A stretch of 64,000 nucleotides of DNA from Mycocentrospora acerina (Eukaryota > Ascomycota > Dothideomycetes > Pleosporales): assembly GCA_022701365.1 (NCBI GenBank), contig JAKUHH010000148.1:186001-250000 (forward strand). The letters are read 5' to 3'. The notes beneath the pieces are model-generated. The model saw only the letters and a program-made list of their open reading frames with translations, made no database searches and was not told where the DNA came from. Of the stretch, positions 21,888-33,768 are shown in pieces. Each line of letters begins with the position of its first letter. Positions within the stretch are counted from its first letter, which is position 1. Both the position numbers and the translations under genes were made by a program.

Positions 21888-22871
21888 TCATTCCAACCCC
21901 CCCAAAAACCCACACACCCTCGCCACCAAATCCGCCACCACCTCGTCCGAATCCCCATCAAGATTATGATGCGCGCCCTCCACCACCCCACCATTCACCT
22001 CGTCCACATCTGCGCCCTCCCCCCCGCGGCGAATAAACCCCGCCCACCGCTTCAACAGCTCCCCCTTGTCCACCCCCGCAGGCACAAACGGGTCCAGACT
22101 GCCGAGCAAAAAACACACGCGCGTCGTCTTGGGGATCCGGCCAAACGTCCTCTGCAGTACCTCGTCAGACAGGTCAGACGAGAAGTAGTCATCGTCGCCG
22201 CCTGGAGCGAGGAGCGAGTACGTGCGGTAGGCGTCCATTTTCGCGCCGAGCTCCTTCATGACGAAGTTACCTTGTTCGGGGACAATTTCCGCGCCGCGGC
22301 CTTGGTCGAGGAGGGCTTTTGCAGTCGAGATGATGTCTTGGTATTGGGCTTGTTGGGAGGGGGTGTCGAGGTACATGCCCCATGCTTCGCGGTCGCTGAC
22401 GCCGCCTTGGAGGATGAGGCCGTCGATGGGGGGGCGTGATGGGATGTCGTTGTTATCATTACCATTATCATTATCATTGTTTCTATTTCTCGGTCCGACC
22501 ACATATTCCATCCCATCCTGGCATCCTGTCGAGTGGCCCATGACGACGATTTTGCCGCCCGGGCGCAGCGCATGGAAGTAGGACACGCATTGCGCGAGTT
22601 CAGAGGCGTCGCGCGAGAGGGACCCCGTGCCCCATCCGCTGTACGACGAGGTAAGGAGCACTTCGGCGAGGGACCATGTGGGTGGGAGGGAGGCGGCGAT
22701 GTTGCGGGGGTAGGGGATGGTGAGCAGGCCGTCGGTTAGGCCGCCGAGGAAGAGGAGCGTGTTGGTGGGGGGAGTGGTGGACGACGACGACGATGATGAT
22801 GAGCGGGAGGGTGTGTGTTCAAAGGCAATGAGTGAGGGGGCATAGATGTGGGCTATGCCGGGGTGGGCCAT
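21888..22871 (-). CDS. DUF1749 alpha/beta-hydrolase (UPF0613 family)
   Basis: Single exon, 327 residues. The frame opens upstream only with a TTG, so the ATG at 22871 (MAHPGIAHIYAPSLIAFEH) is used. It has the hydrolase core: strand plus GG turn (NTLLFLGGLTDGLL), SSYSGWGTGSLSRDASEL, a nucleophile elbow GHSTG (KIVVMGHSTGCQDGM), an acid-bearing strand near VCFLLGSLDPFVPAGVDKG and a late His (VEGAHHNLDGD). These fit a Ser-Asp-His hydrolase of the DUF1749 family found across fungi; the substrate is not known. Asn/Asp-rich (NRNNDNDNGNDNNDIP) and Ser (SSSSSSSS) inserts look like expanded codon repeats. No signal peptide. It converges with EDC3. Confidence 0.88.
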   Translation of the reverse strand: MAHPGIAHIYAPSLIAFEHTPSRSSSSSSSSTTPPTNTLLFLGGLTDGLLTIPYPRNIAASLPPTWSLAEVLLTSSYSGWGTGSLSRDASELAQCVSYFHALRPGGKIVVMGHSTGCQDGMEYVVGPRNRNNDNDNGNDNNDIPSRPPIDGLILQGGVSDREAWGMYLDTPSQQAQYQDIISTAKALLDQGRGAEIVPEQGNFVMKELGAKMDAYRTYSLLAPGGDDDYFSSDLSDEVLQRTFGRIPKTTRVCFLLGSLDPFVPAGVDKGELLKRWAGFIRRGGEGADVDEVNGGVVEGAHHNLDGDSDEVVADLVARVCGFLGGLE

Positions 22872-25582
22872 TTTTAAAAGCGTCAAGAGAGTAAAAGTAG
22901 TGTTATGGGTAGTTTAGATAGATAGATGGCTTGTGTGTTTGTTGCGGTGGGTTGGCACATGTTCCGAGATCGGAATCTAGGTTCCGCCATAGCGCGCTTT
23001 ACCTACATCATCATCCCGTCATGCAGGAAGGGTTCATATGCAGGTATAAATTCATTCGCTCTTCCCCCTCTTTCTTTTTTTTTACTCCAGGATGACTTTG
23101 GCTCTGCTTATCACATTCTACAAAATACATCTATGGTAATTGGACTTTTTTTTTAAAGAGAAAAACAATCGAGTGTCTACTCTGCATAGGTTCCTTCTTT
23201 ACTTCTTGATATTCGTCTTGGCCTTCATCTATCTTAAAGAGATGCATCTGACTTTATGGGATAAAAGGAAGTTAATCTCTAAACTTACGTTCTCTGTTTA
23301 CTTTCTTTTCTTTGCTCGTCCCCTCAACAACGTGGAGCCATCTTACTCTATAATCCAAAAAAGTATGATCCACAGACTGAAGAAAAAGTTTAACAGAGCA
23401 CTCGAATCGTCTTTTCTATCCGTATTTTCTCTCTCTCAACATCTTCTTGGTGCCGAGACTCTGCTTTCCAAACAAAAGATCTGCTAGTCCTATGGACCAA
23501 GAATACAAAATCGATTCATCATATCTGTTCCGTCACTTCTCTTCTTCCTCAACACAACACGTCCAAGTCGGAGGGTTATGTCACCCGAAAACTCAAAAAC
23601 TAGAAAATTCACTTGATATGCTTTCGTTTCTCAAATTCCTTTTCTCTTCTTCTATTTTCATTTCCTTGTCGGATGAGTCAAATACTCGAAACCACCCCTC
23701 ATATGCCCCTCAAAACACATCTCCGATACTTTCATTCAGCCAGAGTATTTCTTCTCACGTAGAGCAAAGGCGAAGGATGAAATAATTTCTTTGGTATTTT
23801 GTCTGCACACGAAAAAAATTTGTCTAACAAGTTTCATGTACAAAAAGAATATTTGCTGAAATCACAGAGAGAAGACATTACCAGGCAGATCAACTCAAAG
23901 GTAGTATAACAAAATTAAATTGGAGAAGAGAATATGTTAGATACTGTTAGACGTCGTGACTTCGATTTTTTCCGTCTTCATCCTTTGGGAACCAACCTCC
24001 AAAGCCACATTGACATGGGTACCTCTCAATCCCTAGCTCTGGTACAAATACAACGCCATATCACCTGCTGATTTCATACATGTTGGTTTGTTCACTAGCC
24101 AACAGCTAAAGAGACCATCTTAAAGCGGTGCAACACATTATCAAAGTCGCCACCATATATTTGTCTGGTCATCCGCACGATTGATATCCTTTAGTCACAA
24201 CCGTCCAAGGCCAAGAAAGGGCCGTCCCAGTCCCGCATGAAACTAAGAACCGGGAGGGTGTACGATCTGGGCAGTCCTATTATAGATGATCGCAAGGATG
24301 AGTGCATCTCAATCAACCACAACCAATACTGACATTAGTCTTCTGTGCGATGGTGCATTGCTCTGCGATCGAGTGACGTCGGATGCTCTGCACGGCCAAA
24401 TGCAGTGTGGCAGTCGACCATGCCGCCTGACCTGTATGCCTTCCACAGCCTACTTTATTTTATTTTATTTTTCCATTCTAGAACATTGCAACTCTGGTAG
24501 CATGATCAGCCGGCGTGGTAAAAGGGTAAAGAGTCTGCTCTCTTGTCGATCATGAAGCTAAAAGCGAATCGCGAAATCATCTCCTGCGCGTTGGCTCTCG
24601 AGTAAGTATGCGTGCGCGCGAACAGCGTTGAAGCAAATGCATCGCGTGAGGCCTGTACGAGAGTCTGGTTGATGGACCCTGATGCGTTTGCAGGTTTGGT
24701 ACAGCCAGTCAACACTCCAGGAGGCGCAAGTTCCTTGGCCTAGCGCAGAATCGGGATCGGTGTCTCGAATAAGAGTAGAGCCGATGGTTGCCAGAGTCGT
24801 GGTGTGCACATCTGCTGGCAGGTCGGCCGAAATAGTGGAGATGGACGGGAGAAGATGCTGTGGTGATTGTGTCTTGTGACCCTTTGGTAGGGATGTTTCC
24901 AACTGCTGATATGCCTGCATGCTGACTACTCTTGGGCAGCAAGCTGCAAGGTACGCCAAAGCTGGATAACAGCTGTTTTATAACTTACGTAAAGCTCCGC
25001 GTGCCATCGCCCTCTCGGATGTTTCCTTTTTGTAGACATTCGAGAACTTTAGGTTGTCCCCTTCACACCAAGTTCATATTATCCAATAGAAACTCACGAT
25101 TTCAGCATTTTAGTCCACCCTGAGGCTCTTTCATGCTCACCCTTTGACCAACTAGCCTCGGGATCGTGAAACTGTCATCTACCCCGCATGCACGAGCTTG
25201 CCAAAACCCTCTAACCCCATATGTCATGCACGGCGGGTGTCTGCATCTGCGAGGGTTCAGACCTGCATTTGGTCATTCGTCCTTTTCATCTCCTTCCGAG
25301 TAACTTCTTCAATCCCCAGTTTGGACCGGTCTGCTGTACTGCCAGACAACCCGCGGCACTCTAGCCATGGATGCACTCGTGACGACTTGTAAGATTGCCA
25401 TCCATCCATCCATTCTGTCTGATTCTCTACTGCGCCGCGCGCTTTGCTGTCACCGCTCTGCAGATCGCTTTGCACGAGACGACGATTGAAGGAAAGCAGG
25501 GGCTAAGGATTGTCATCTAGTTGAACATATAGGGCAGACGTTGTTCTCCAGCAGCAATGCATCGCTATCCAGCTCCCCCAAT
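22872..25582. other. AT-rich intergenic region, no supported gene
   Basis: This 2.7 kb stretch separates the DUF1749 gene from the alpha-glucosidase gene; the two are divergent. 23050-24300 is clearly AT-rich, with T-rich and A-rich runs. The open frames (for example 23140-23487 plus and 24558-24959 minus) show no family resemblance. From about 25200 on it is the upstream region and leader of the GH31 gene. No terminal repeats of a transposon are seen. Confidence 0.5.
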
Positions 25583-28500
25583 ATGCCGGCCCCCATCACG
25601 TTCTTGCAGACCTGCCTCGTCTTATGGGCTAGTTTGTTTCAATGGGGAGACTCTGTAGCACTCCGGAAAGCCGATGAGTGCTCAGGGTATAATGCCACCA
25701 ATGTGCAGTATTTCGATACCAGACTGACGGCCGATCTTACGTTGGCTGGAGCTGCTTGCAACATTCATGGCCAGGACTTGCGAGACCTGAAGTTTTTAGC
25801 CGAGTGGCAGTCAGGTATGTTTGTGCTACATTTTTTGTTATCGGTGTTGTACACGCCATGGGTGACAACAATCCTATGGCGCTAGATAAGGATTGTGGTA
25901 TCAGGTGTAAAGAACAAAGAGCTATGCTGATCAGGGTTAGATGCGCGCCTCCATGTTATGATTTACGACAAAGATGAGGAAGTTTACCAGGTTCCGGAAT
26001 TCGTTGTACCTCGCCCATCAGGATCCGTCAATTCCACCGATTCATTGCTCGATATCTCAATCAAAGAAGCCCCATTTTCCTTCACGGTAACTCGCAAAAG
26101 CAACAAAGAGATCATATTCTCAACAGAGGGCTCCAACCTTATCTTTGAGACTCAGTACTGGCGACTAAGAACGTCGTTGCCCGATAATCCTTATCTCTAC
26201 GGCTTGGGCGAGCACACGGACTCCCTGCGACTACCAACATCCAACTATGTCAGAACTATGTGGGCTCGGGATGCAGGCGCTGTACCTCAAAACTCAAATC
26301 TTTATGGCACCCACCCTGTCTACTACGAACACCGAGCGGAATCCGGCATATCACATGGCGTGCTCTTGCTCAATAGTAACGGCATGGATGTCAAAATTAA
26401 CAACGAGAACGGACAGTATCTCGAATACAATGTCATCGGTGGGGTCGTTGATCTGTACTTTCTGGCCGGACCTGGGCCGTTTGATGTTGCTCGTGAATAC
26501 AGTGAAATTACACGCAAAGCTGCAATGATGCCATATTGGGGGTTTGGATTCCACCAGTGTAAATATGGGTACAAGAGCGTCGGCGAGGTTGCGGATGTTG
26601 TGGCAAACTATCGTGCAGCCAACATTCCCCTTGAGGTCAGTCGATGAAATCCAACTAAAAGCTCTTTACTAATTGTTGTAGACCATGTGGACCGACATTG
26701 ACTACATGGACAGATATAAGGTGTTCACGTTGGGCGAGCGGTTCCCACTGAAGGGAATGCGCGAAATGGTCGATGAACTTCACCGCAACCACCAACATTA
26801 CGTTCTTATGGTAGATCCAGGCAAGTCTTTTGCTAGCGATTTTCATTGAATATTCTAACAGCATGATACAGCTGTTGCGGCACAAGACTATGAAGCATAC
26901 AACGACGGACTAAAGGCAGATGCTTTCATCAAAAGATATGACGGAACCATCTACAAAGGCATAGTCTGGCCAGGTACAACCGCTTACCCCGATTGGTTTG
27001 CAAATAACACCCAAAGCTACTGGGATGGACAGTTTGCCAAGTTCTTCAACGCTGACACAGGAGTTGATATTGATGCGCTTTGGATCGACATGAACGTAAG
27101 CAGATCCTGTCTACTATCGTTTATTTGTTAGACTTGACATGGTGCTGACTTTTGTAGGAACCTGCCAACTTCTGCGAGTACCCATGCAACAACCCCGGGC
27201 TAGCGGCCAAAGCTATTGCGGAGGCAGAATCAGATAAGAACACACACCTTGAAGTCCGTGATCTCGCTCCCCATCAGGGACCTGGCTCGAAGAAGGGCCT
27301 ACCAGGACGTGATCTCATTCATCCATCCTACAAGATCAAGAACGAGTTTGGGCTTTTGAGCTGGAAGACCGCAGACACAGACCTTATCCACCAAGGCGGT
27401 TATGCTGAATACGATACCCATAACATGTGAGTGTTGGCCACTAACATCTATCGGAGAAGGCTCATATCCTCTAGGTTCGGAACGATGATGAGCGAGGCAA
27501 GCCGTCACAGCATGTTGAAAAGACGGCCCAACAAGCGCCCTATGGTCATCACTCGCAGCACCTTCCTTGGTGCAGGCAGTTATGTCGGTCATTGGTTGGG
27601 TGATAACGTCTCTGCTTGGGATCACTATCTCACCTCCATCCGTCATCTTCTACAATTCGTAGCATTCTTCCAGGTCCCTATGGTACGTGATTTCTCAAAG
27701 CCTTCTCCTTGCCCAGTTCTGATTTACTGACGATCAAAAGGCTGGTGCTGATGTATGCGGATTCCTTAATGATGCTGATGAGCATCTCTGTGCTCGCTGG
27801 ACGGTTCTGGGAGCCTTCTACCCATTCTACAGGAATCACAACGTAGAAGGAGCGAAGCCTCAAGAAGCGTATCGCTGGGAATCTGTGGCTGCTGCGGCGA
27901 GGAAGGCTATCGATCTTCGCTACCGACTGCTTGACTACATCTACACAGCCATGCATCGTCAAACTGTGGACGGTACACCTATGCTTTCACCTTTGTGGTA
28001 AGTCTTAATCTGGGTACTATTTGGAAACGGCAGTGACTAATTGCCATGCAGGATGAACTACCCCGACGATCCAAATACCTTTGCCATTCAAACACAGTTT
28101 TTCTACGGTCCCTCTCTTCTCGTCAATCCGGTAACTGTGGAACGTTCAACGTCTGTATCTTTCTATGTGCCGCAGGGTACCTGGTATGATCTCTACACGC
28201 GCAAACTCGTCGCAGGCGCTGGAAGTACCATTACCTACTCGGACGTCACCCACACCGACATCCCCGTCCTCATCCGTGGTGGCTCAATCATTCCCGCGCG
28301 CGTGAACAGCGCCAACACAACAACAGCGCTGCGCAAAGAGAACTTTGAATTGATTGTCGCACCTGATGCAGACGGCAAAGCGAATGGTACGTTGTATCTT
28401 GATGACGGCGAAAGTCTGGTGCAGAATGGCACAAGCGAGATCACGTTCAGCTGGAATGGGTCTGCGATTACGACAACTGGAACGTTCGATTTTGAGACTG

Positions 28501-28598
28501 AAGTTAAAGTAATCAGCATCACCGTCATGGGCGATGGAAATGCGCAGCAGTATGATTTGAACGAGAGTTTTGGTGCGGCATGGCAGAAGATGTTGTGA
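25583..28598 (+). CDS. Secreted alpha-glucosidase, glycoside hydrolase family 31
   Basis: Eight exons: 25583-25814, 25935-26635, 26682-26820, 26872-27095, 27158-27426, 27475-27682, 27741-27997 and 28052-28598. All phases agree and give 858 residues. A signal peptide is visible (ITFLQTCLVLWASLFQWGDSVA). GH31 hallmarks are the N-terminal sandwich segment YLYGLGEHTDSLRLP, PYWGFGFHQCKYGY at the barrel start, TMWTDIDYMD, the nucleophile motif WIDMNEPANF (Asp430), the acid/base motif GDNVSAWDH (Asp565), a SPLWMNYPDDPNTF segment and VLIRGGSIIP in the C-terminal sandwich. It should release glucose from maltose-type or starch-derived substrates outside the cell. Several N-glycosylation sequons occur (NSTD, NNTQ, NGTS). 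The third intron (26821-26871) has a GC donor instead of GT. The ATG at 25583 is the first in frame. Confidence 0.93.
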
Positions 28599-29322
28599 TT
28601 GGCATGTGGGTCTAGTTTGCTTTCCGCCTTGAGACTGGCCTTCTCCAGTCAAATCTAGTTAAATCCCGATAGAGTGCATTTGATCTCCATTCATTTTTTT
28701 TGCTTTTCCCAGTGACCCAGTGTGGATTTGAAGGCCGAAACTAGACTGCAGAGCTTGTGTACTATATGGCCTACAAGAATATGCCATTTAGCATAACCGC
28801 GTTTGATTCCAAAACGTTGCGAACGGTTCCACGGATGTGCAACGAATCCCGAGGACCCCGGATGCACTTGTACCAAATTGGAAAACATGGAATTTGCCAG
28901 GGCGAGACAGGGCGAGGCAGGCCCAGCCAGGCAGACACAGTCACATCGCGTGCTCCGAGGCACCTGACTGGACAACTCGACGCACGTTACGTCAGATTTG
29001 ATGCCCACGAGAGACACCAGCAGCAGGCATCGAACCAGGACGCCGACAGTGTACGAGAAGCCCAGAATGAGCTGATTGAATAAGTCCGATCTGATCGATC
29101 TCTCCCCAAGCATACTTGGTAGTTTCAGAAGTGCCGCCACCTAATGCAACCGAGGGTTCGTTTTCCGCCACGCATGAACTTTTCCACGATCAAAAGCACA
29201 AAGCCACGATACGGGACCCGCCAACCCGCCACAATTTAATCCCCCCGTCGCGGAGCGTTGACCGGCGCACTCAACCCGATATATCAGCCAAGAATCGACA
29301 TTCACACGTCGATCACGCATCC
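28599..29322. other. Intergenic region upstream of the hybrid histidine kinase
   Basis: No coding exon is recognised on either strand; the open frames (28757-29083 plus, 28691-29140 minus) are mutual shadows. It holds the 3' UTR of the GH31 gene and the promoter/leader of the kinase. The kinase frame is open from 29116 but has no ATG before 29323. Confidence 0.55.
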
Positions 29323-32300
29323 ATGGACGTTTTACCATCAGCTTCAAAAGAAGCAGCCCTAGAAGACGCCGCATGCAGAGAGCTAGACGACCTCAGTTTA
29401 AGAGAGACATTGGACCAAGACTCCCGCCCTACCTTTGTGCTGGACCTGGACCCTGATATTGTCCCTGATCTCATCCACCAGGGGAAAAATATTGTTCGGC
29501 CCATATTCTGTAATGCTGCGCTGAGACAGCACAGCAACCTCCTGGACAGCATCACGGGCGCTCCTCAGGAACAAAATAACAACGGGACTGACACAACAGC
29601 AACCCACGACGAGTTCCAACACTGGATTCTGGGTGTCAGTAAACTCAATGACTCGGGCGACATTTTCCCCCTCACCCTGTTCTACCAAGGATTGCTTTGG
29701 ACCGGCTCTACTGTCAGACGAAGATGGCGTCTGATCTCTGGAAATGCGTTATGGCACGCCGCAAGTATACCCAGGGGTAACCTACGCTTCGCCCCAATCC
29801 AAAGCCCAAAGGTTGATGCGCCCCATTCGAATGGAGTCGTGGTCGACAACACCCGAGCCTCTTCGATTGCAGTGTCCCCAAGCGTGACACCTCCAACCGT
29901 CCAGCCGGTAAACCCTCCTTCTGTAGCCCCAAGCAAGGATTTCAGTAGAAAAACTACTGGGAGCAGTACGTCCGTTATAACGCTGTCATCGCCAGACAAG
30001 ATTGTTCCTGATTGGACCGTTCCAAACCCTCGAGGATTAATACCAGATCATATTGCACTTATAAGGAGCGTTGACTGGGCAGGCACTCCGCTGGGTGCAT
30101 TAAATACCTGGAGTGCACAGTTCCGCGAACTAGCTAACGTGGTAATGCGGGACCCTTATCCCTGCGCCCTATTCTGGGGTGAAGATTTGACCATGCTATA
30201 CAATGAAGCATATGCAGTGGAAGTAGCGGGTCGAAAGCACCCTGATCTCATGGGTAATAAATTCTTTTCTAATTTTGAAAATTCGAAATGTATGCTGATA
30301 ATCTCTCCTCCATTGTAGGCACTGGGTTCTCTGGACCCTTTGCAGAGACGTGGGAGGCCCTTGCCCCGATATTCCGTGAATGTGCGAGAACGTAAGTTGG
30401 AGTCGGGATCCTTATGTTTCCAACGCTAATAATTTTCTTCAGCGGGAAAAGTGTGCGAAGAAAGAACGACCCGATAACTGTTGAGCGATATGGCTATTTA
30501 GAAGAGACATTCTTCTCTTGGTCTTTCATACCAGTCAGTTTGGCTCGTGTTTGTTAGTTCAACGTGCACGTTTAACTTGTTGAAACAGGTTTTTGGAGGC
30601 ACAGATCGGATCCTGGGCTGGTACTAAGTTGTCCCCAAAAATGGCTGTCATTGGCATCTCACTAACTCTTGTTAGTAAGTCAAGCTGCTTTAAAAATGAC
30701 TTTAATCGGAGAAATCTGAATTGTCTTCCGACACTGGAGACGCTGTATACTTAACCTGGTGAAACTTAGGCTAACACGATGCTAAATTTATAGTTTACAA
30801 TGCTCCGTTTGAAGTGACGGATCACACCATCAATGCCAGAAGACTGAAGCTATTGAGATATCTTGGCGAGTGCCTGAACGCACCGAAAACAGTCAAACAG
30901 TTTTGGAAAACGGTTCTTGAGAGTTTAGAGCATAACGAATACGACGTGCCGTTTGCTCTATTGTATTCGATTGTCGAATCGGACGATGCGGACACAACTT
31001 CGCATTCATCAGATAGTTCTATATCTCTAAAGTCTTGCAATCTCGAAGGGTCTATTGGCATTCCACATGGCCACCCTGCGTCGCCTCAGAGACTCGACTT
31101 GAAGCGGAGCCAGCAGGGCTTTGTGCCAGCATTTAGAGAGGCCATGCGTACCAGGGAGCCCACGACGCTACAAATAAGAGACGGTTCACTCCCAGAGTCT
31201 TTGCTCGAAGGAATCCGTTGGCGAGGCTACGGGGAACCGTGTAGGGAGGCAATCATATTTCCACTTCGGCCTACGAGCGGCGACAATGTATTTGCGTTTC
31301 TGCTTGTTGGCGTAAATCCCCGGAGGGCGTACGACGACGACTACAAAGCTTTTGCGACCATGTTGAACCGACAACTAGCCACCTCTTTGGCATCTGCGCT
31401 ACTCTTTGAAGACGAAGTCCGTCGAAACAGGCATGCGGCGGAACTAGCGCAGTCGCAGCGGGAGCAACTCACAAAGGAATTGGAAATTCAAACCAGTCGT
31501 ATGCGCCGGATGACTGAGCATTCTCCTCTTGGCATGTTTCTTTTCAACCCCGAGGGAGTTTTGATAGAGGCGAATGACACGTACTACGAGATGACTGGGG
31601 TCTCAAGGAGCAACAATGACGAGCTTGGATTCGTAAATATGCTGGCAGAGGGAAGTCGAGCAGACGCATTGGACATGTGGAATGAGATGATAGCCACGCT
31701 CAAGCCATCGTCACGCCAGCTTCAGCTGAGGAACCCATCAGTCCAACCTCGAGATATAAGCGGAGAGCCTATTGAGTGCTGGATAATGGCGTATTCCCAG
31801 CCTGACCTGGGTCCTAACGGTGAAATGATCAGCATCATGGGTTCCATCGCCGACGTCTCTCACACGCGATATCTGCAAACGTTACAGGCGAGAAGACTTC
31901 GAGAAGCAGAGGAGACTAAGCGCCAACAGAATGAGTTTATTGATATAACGTCGCACGAGATGAGGAATCCGCTGTCGGCAATTCTCATCTGCGCGGACGA
32001 CATTCGAGACAGTCTGACACAGCACAAGTTCTCCAGCGGCGATCAGCAAGTAATTGCGGATTGTATCGAAGCTGCCAATAATGTTGCGCTTTGTGTGCAA
32101 CATCAAAAGTCTATTGTGGATGATATCCTTACTGTCTCGAAGCTCGACTCCAACTTGTTGCTCATTACCCCGATTCCCGCGCAGCCAGTGGCAGTTGTGC
32201 AGCGGGCAATGAGCATGTTCAAGCCCGAAGTTCAGGCCAACGACATTGAATTCAAGCTTCGCCTATGCGAGTCGCTACAACGACTGGATATCGATTGGGT

Positions 32301-33381
32301 GTATTTGGATCCTAGTCGACTACTTCAAATCACCGTCAACCTCATCACCAATGCCATCAAATTCACGCAAGGCTCGCCCAAGCGATCAATCTGCGTGTTC
32401 ATCAGCGCTTCTACAGACGAGCCGGATCTGTTTGTCCGAGGCTTCAAGTTTGTCCCGACGAGAAGCGCGCTCATCAACACAGTCACAACCGGAGAGGACT
32501 GGGGCAAAGGCGAGCGTCTCTACCTCCGGGTCGAAGTCGAAGACACAGGCTGTGGGCTTTCTTTTGAAGAAAAGGAGCTTCTGTTTGAGCGCTTCGCCCA
32601 AGCATCGCCGCGCACACACGCACACTACGGTGGAAGCGGGCTGGGCCTCTTCATCTCCAGGCAACTGGCCGAACTGCACGGCGGGCAGATTGGCGTGTCG
32701 TCCGAAGCCGGCCGAGGAAGCACATTTGGATTCTTCCTGCAATGCAAGCGCATGCTTTCCAGTCCCCCCGTCCGACCTTCCCTCTCCCGCCAACCAACCG
32801 CCCAATTCGCTCTTGTGGAACCATCCCATTCCCCATCCTCCACCATCACCACCACCACCATCACTCCTACCGCCGCCACCACCACCGACAACGACGACAC
32901 CACTACTTGTCCACCTCCCATCCCCGCCCCTACCCCCCTCCACGTCCTCATCGTAGAAGACAACCTCGTCAACCAACGCGTCCTCTCCAAGCAACTCACC
33001 AAAGCCGGCTTCTCCGTCAGCACGGCCGACAACGGCGTCTTCGCCCTCGCCCACATCCACACAACCGCCTTCCATACCCCCACCGGCACTCCTCTCTCCA
33101 TCATCCTCATGGACCTCGAGATGCCTGAGATGGACGGCCTAACGTGCTGCAAGCGCATCCGCGAGATGCAGGCGAACGGTGAGCTGAATGCGCACGTGCC
33201 GATTATAGCGGTTACGGCGAATGTGCGGGGGGAGCAGATTGCGGCGGCGAGGGAGAGCGGGATGGACGACGTGGTGTCGAAGCCATTTCGGGTGCCGGAC
33301 TTGTTGGGCAAGATCACGGGAGTGCTGCAGAGGTTGGCGGAAGGGAGTAGCGGGGAGAGGTTGGAAGGAGTTGGAGGGTGA
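29323..33381 (+). CDS. Hybrid histidine kinase (PAS-like, GAF-like, PAS, HisKA, HATPase, REC); one junction unresolved
   Basis: Upstream exons are 29323-30253, 30319-30391, 30443-30533 and 30589 onward; the main exon is 30794-33381. A PAS-like sensor (SVDWAGTPLGALNTWSAQFR ... YNEAYAVEVAGRKHPDLMG) is followed by TGFSGPFAETWEALAPIF, YGYLEETFFSWSFIP and FGGTDRILGW. The large exon holds a GAF-like region, a PAS domain (MRRMTEHSPLGMFLFNPEGV), HisKA with phospho-acceptor His (DITSHEMRNPLSA; codon 31954-31956), HATPase boxes (NLITNAIKF, DTGCGL, GGSGLGLFISRQLAELHGG) and a receiver (VLIVEDNLVNQ, phospho-acceptor Asp in ILMDLEMPEMDG at 33112-33114, Lys in VVSKPF). It should feed a His-to-Asp phosphorelay towards HPt and response-regulator proteins. 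The step from ...RILGWY to YNAPFEVTDH (30619-30793) does not splice cleanly: a stop (TAA, 30625) and a one-base phase mismatch intervene. It may be an error, an unusual intron or a damaged gene. Confidence 0.8.
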
Positions 33382-33768
33382 GGGTGAGCTTGTGGTTGTG
33401 GTTTTTTTGAACGGAAGCGCTTTATACCAGACATGTTGTGACCTTCCTCCTGGCATTCTTACTATGCACTTTTTAATCCGAAGACCGATGTGCATCTGCA
33501 TTCCCCCGGGTGCGCTACTGGAGAATCGTTGCGCTGAAAGACCAGAAAGAGCAGTCATATGCCACCAACCTCGACACGGATCGGCCATTGCATTTGCCGT
33601 CAGCACCATCAGAAAACGCAAAAGAGAAAAGATTGGTATCATTGAATGACGCCCAGCGACGACTGCCGCTTTTACCGCCCCAACGCCGCATTCTAGGCCA
33701 GTTCTGACACGACCGATAAACTCCTGTGACAATTCCAACAATATTAACTCCAGCAGTGATCCACTATT
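33382..33768. other. Convergent 3' intergenic region
   Basis: 387 nt between the stop codons of the histidine kinase (plus) and gamma-tubulin (minus). No coding feature is seen; it should hold both 3' UTRs and poly(A) sites. Confidence 0.6.

Noticed and set aside
24558..24959. 133-codon minus-strand frame
   Set aside because: It looks mildly protein-like but has no recognisable motif, no intron support and sits in an AT-rich gene-free stretch.
29015..29060. tRNA-like GGTTCGATGCC on the minus strand
   Set aside because: No complementary T-stem or cloverleaf can be drawn.
30620..30793. MITE or TA-target transposon inside the histidine kinase
   Set aside because: The ends (CTAAGTTG ... TATAGTT) are not inverted repeats, and only a 2-3 nt duplication (TA/TAC) is seen, too short to be convincing.
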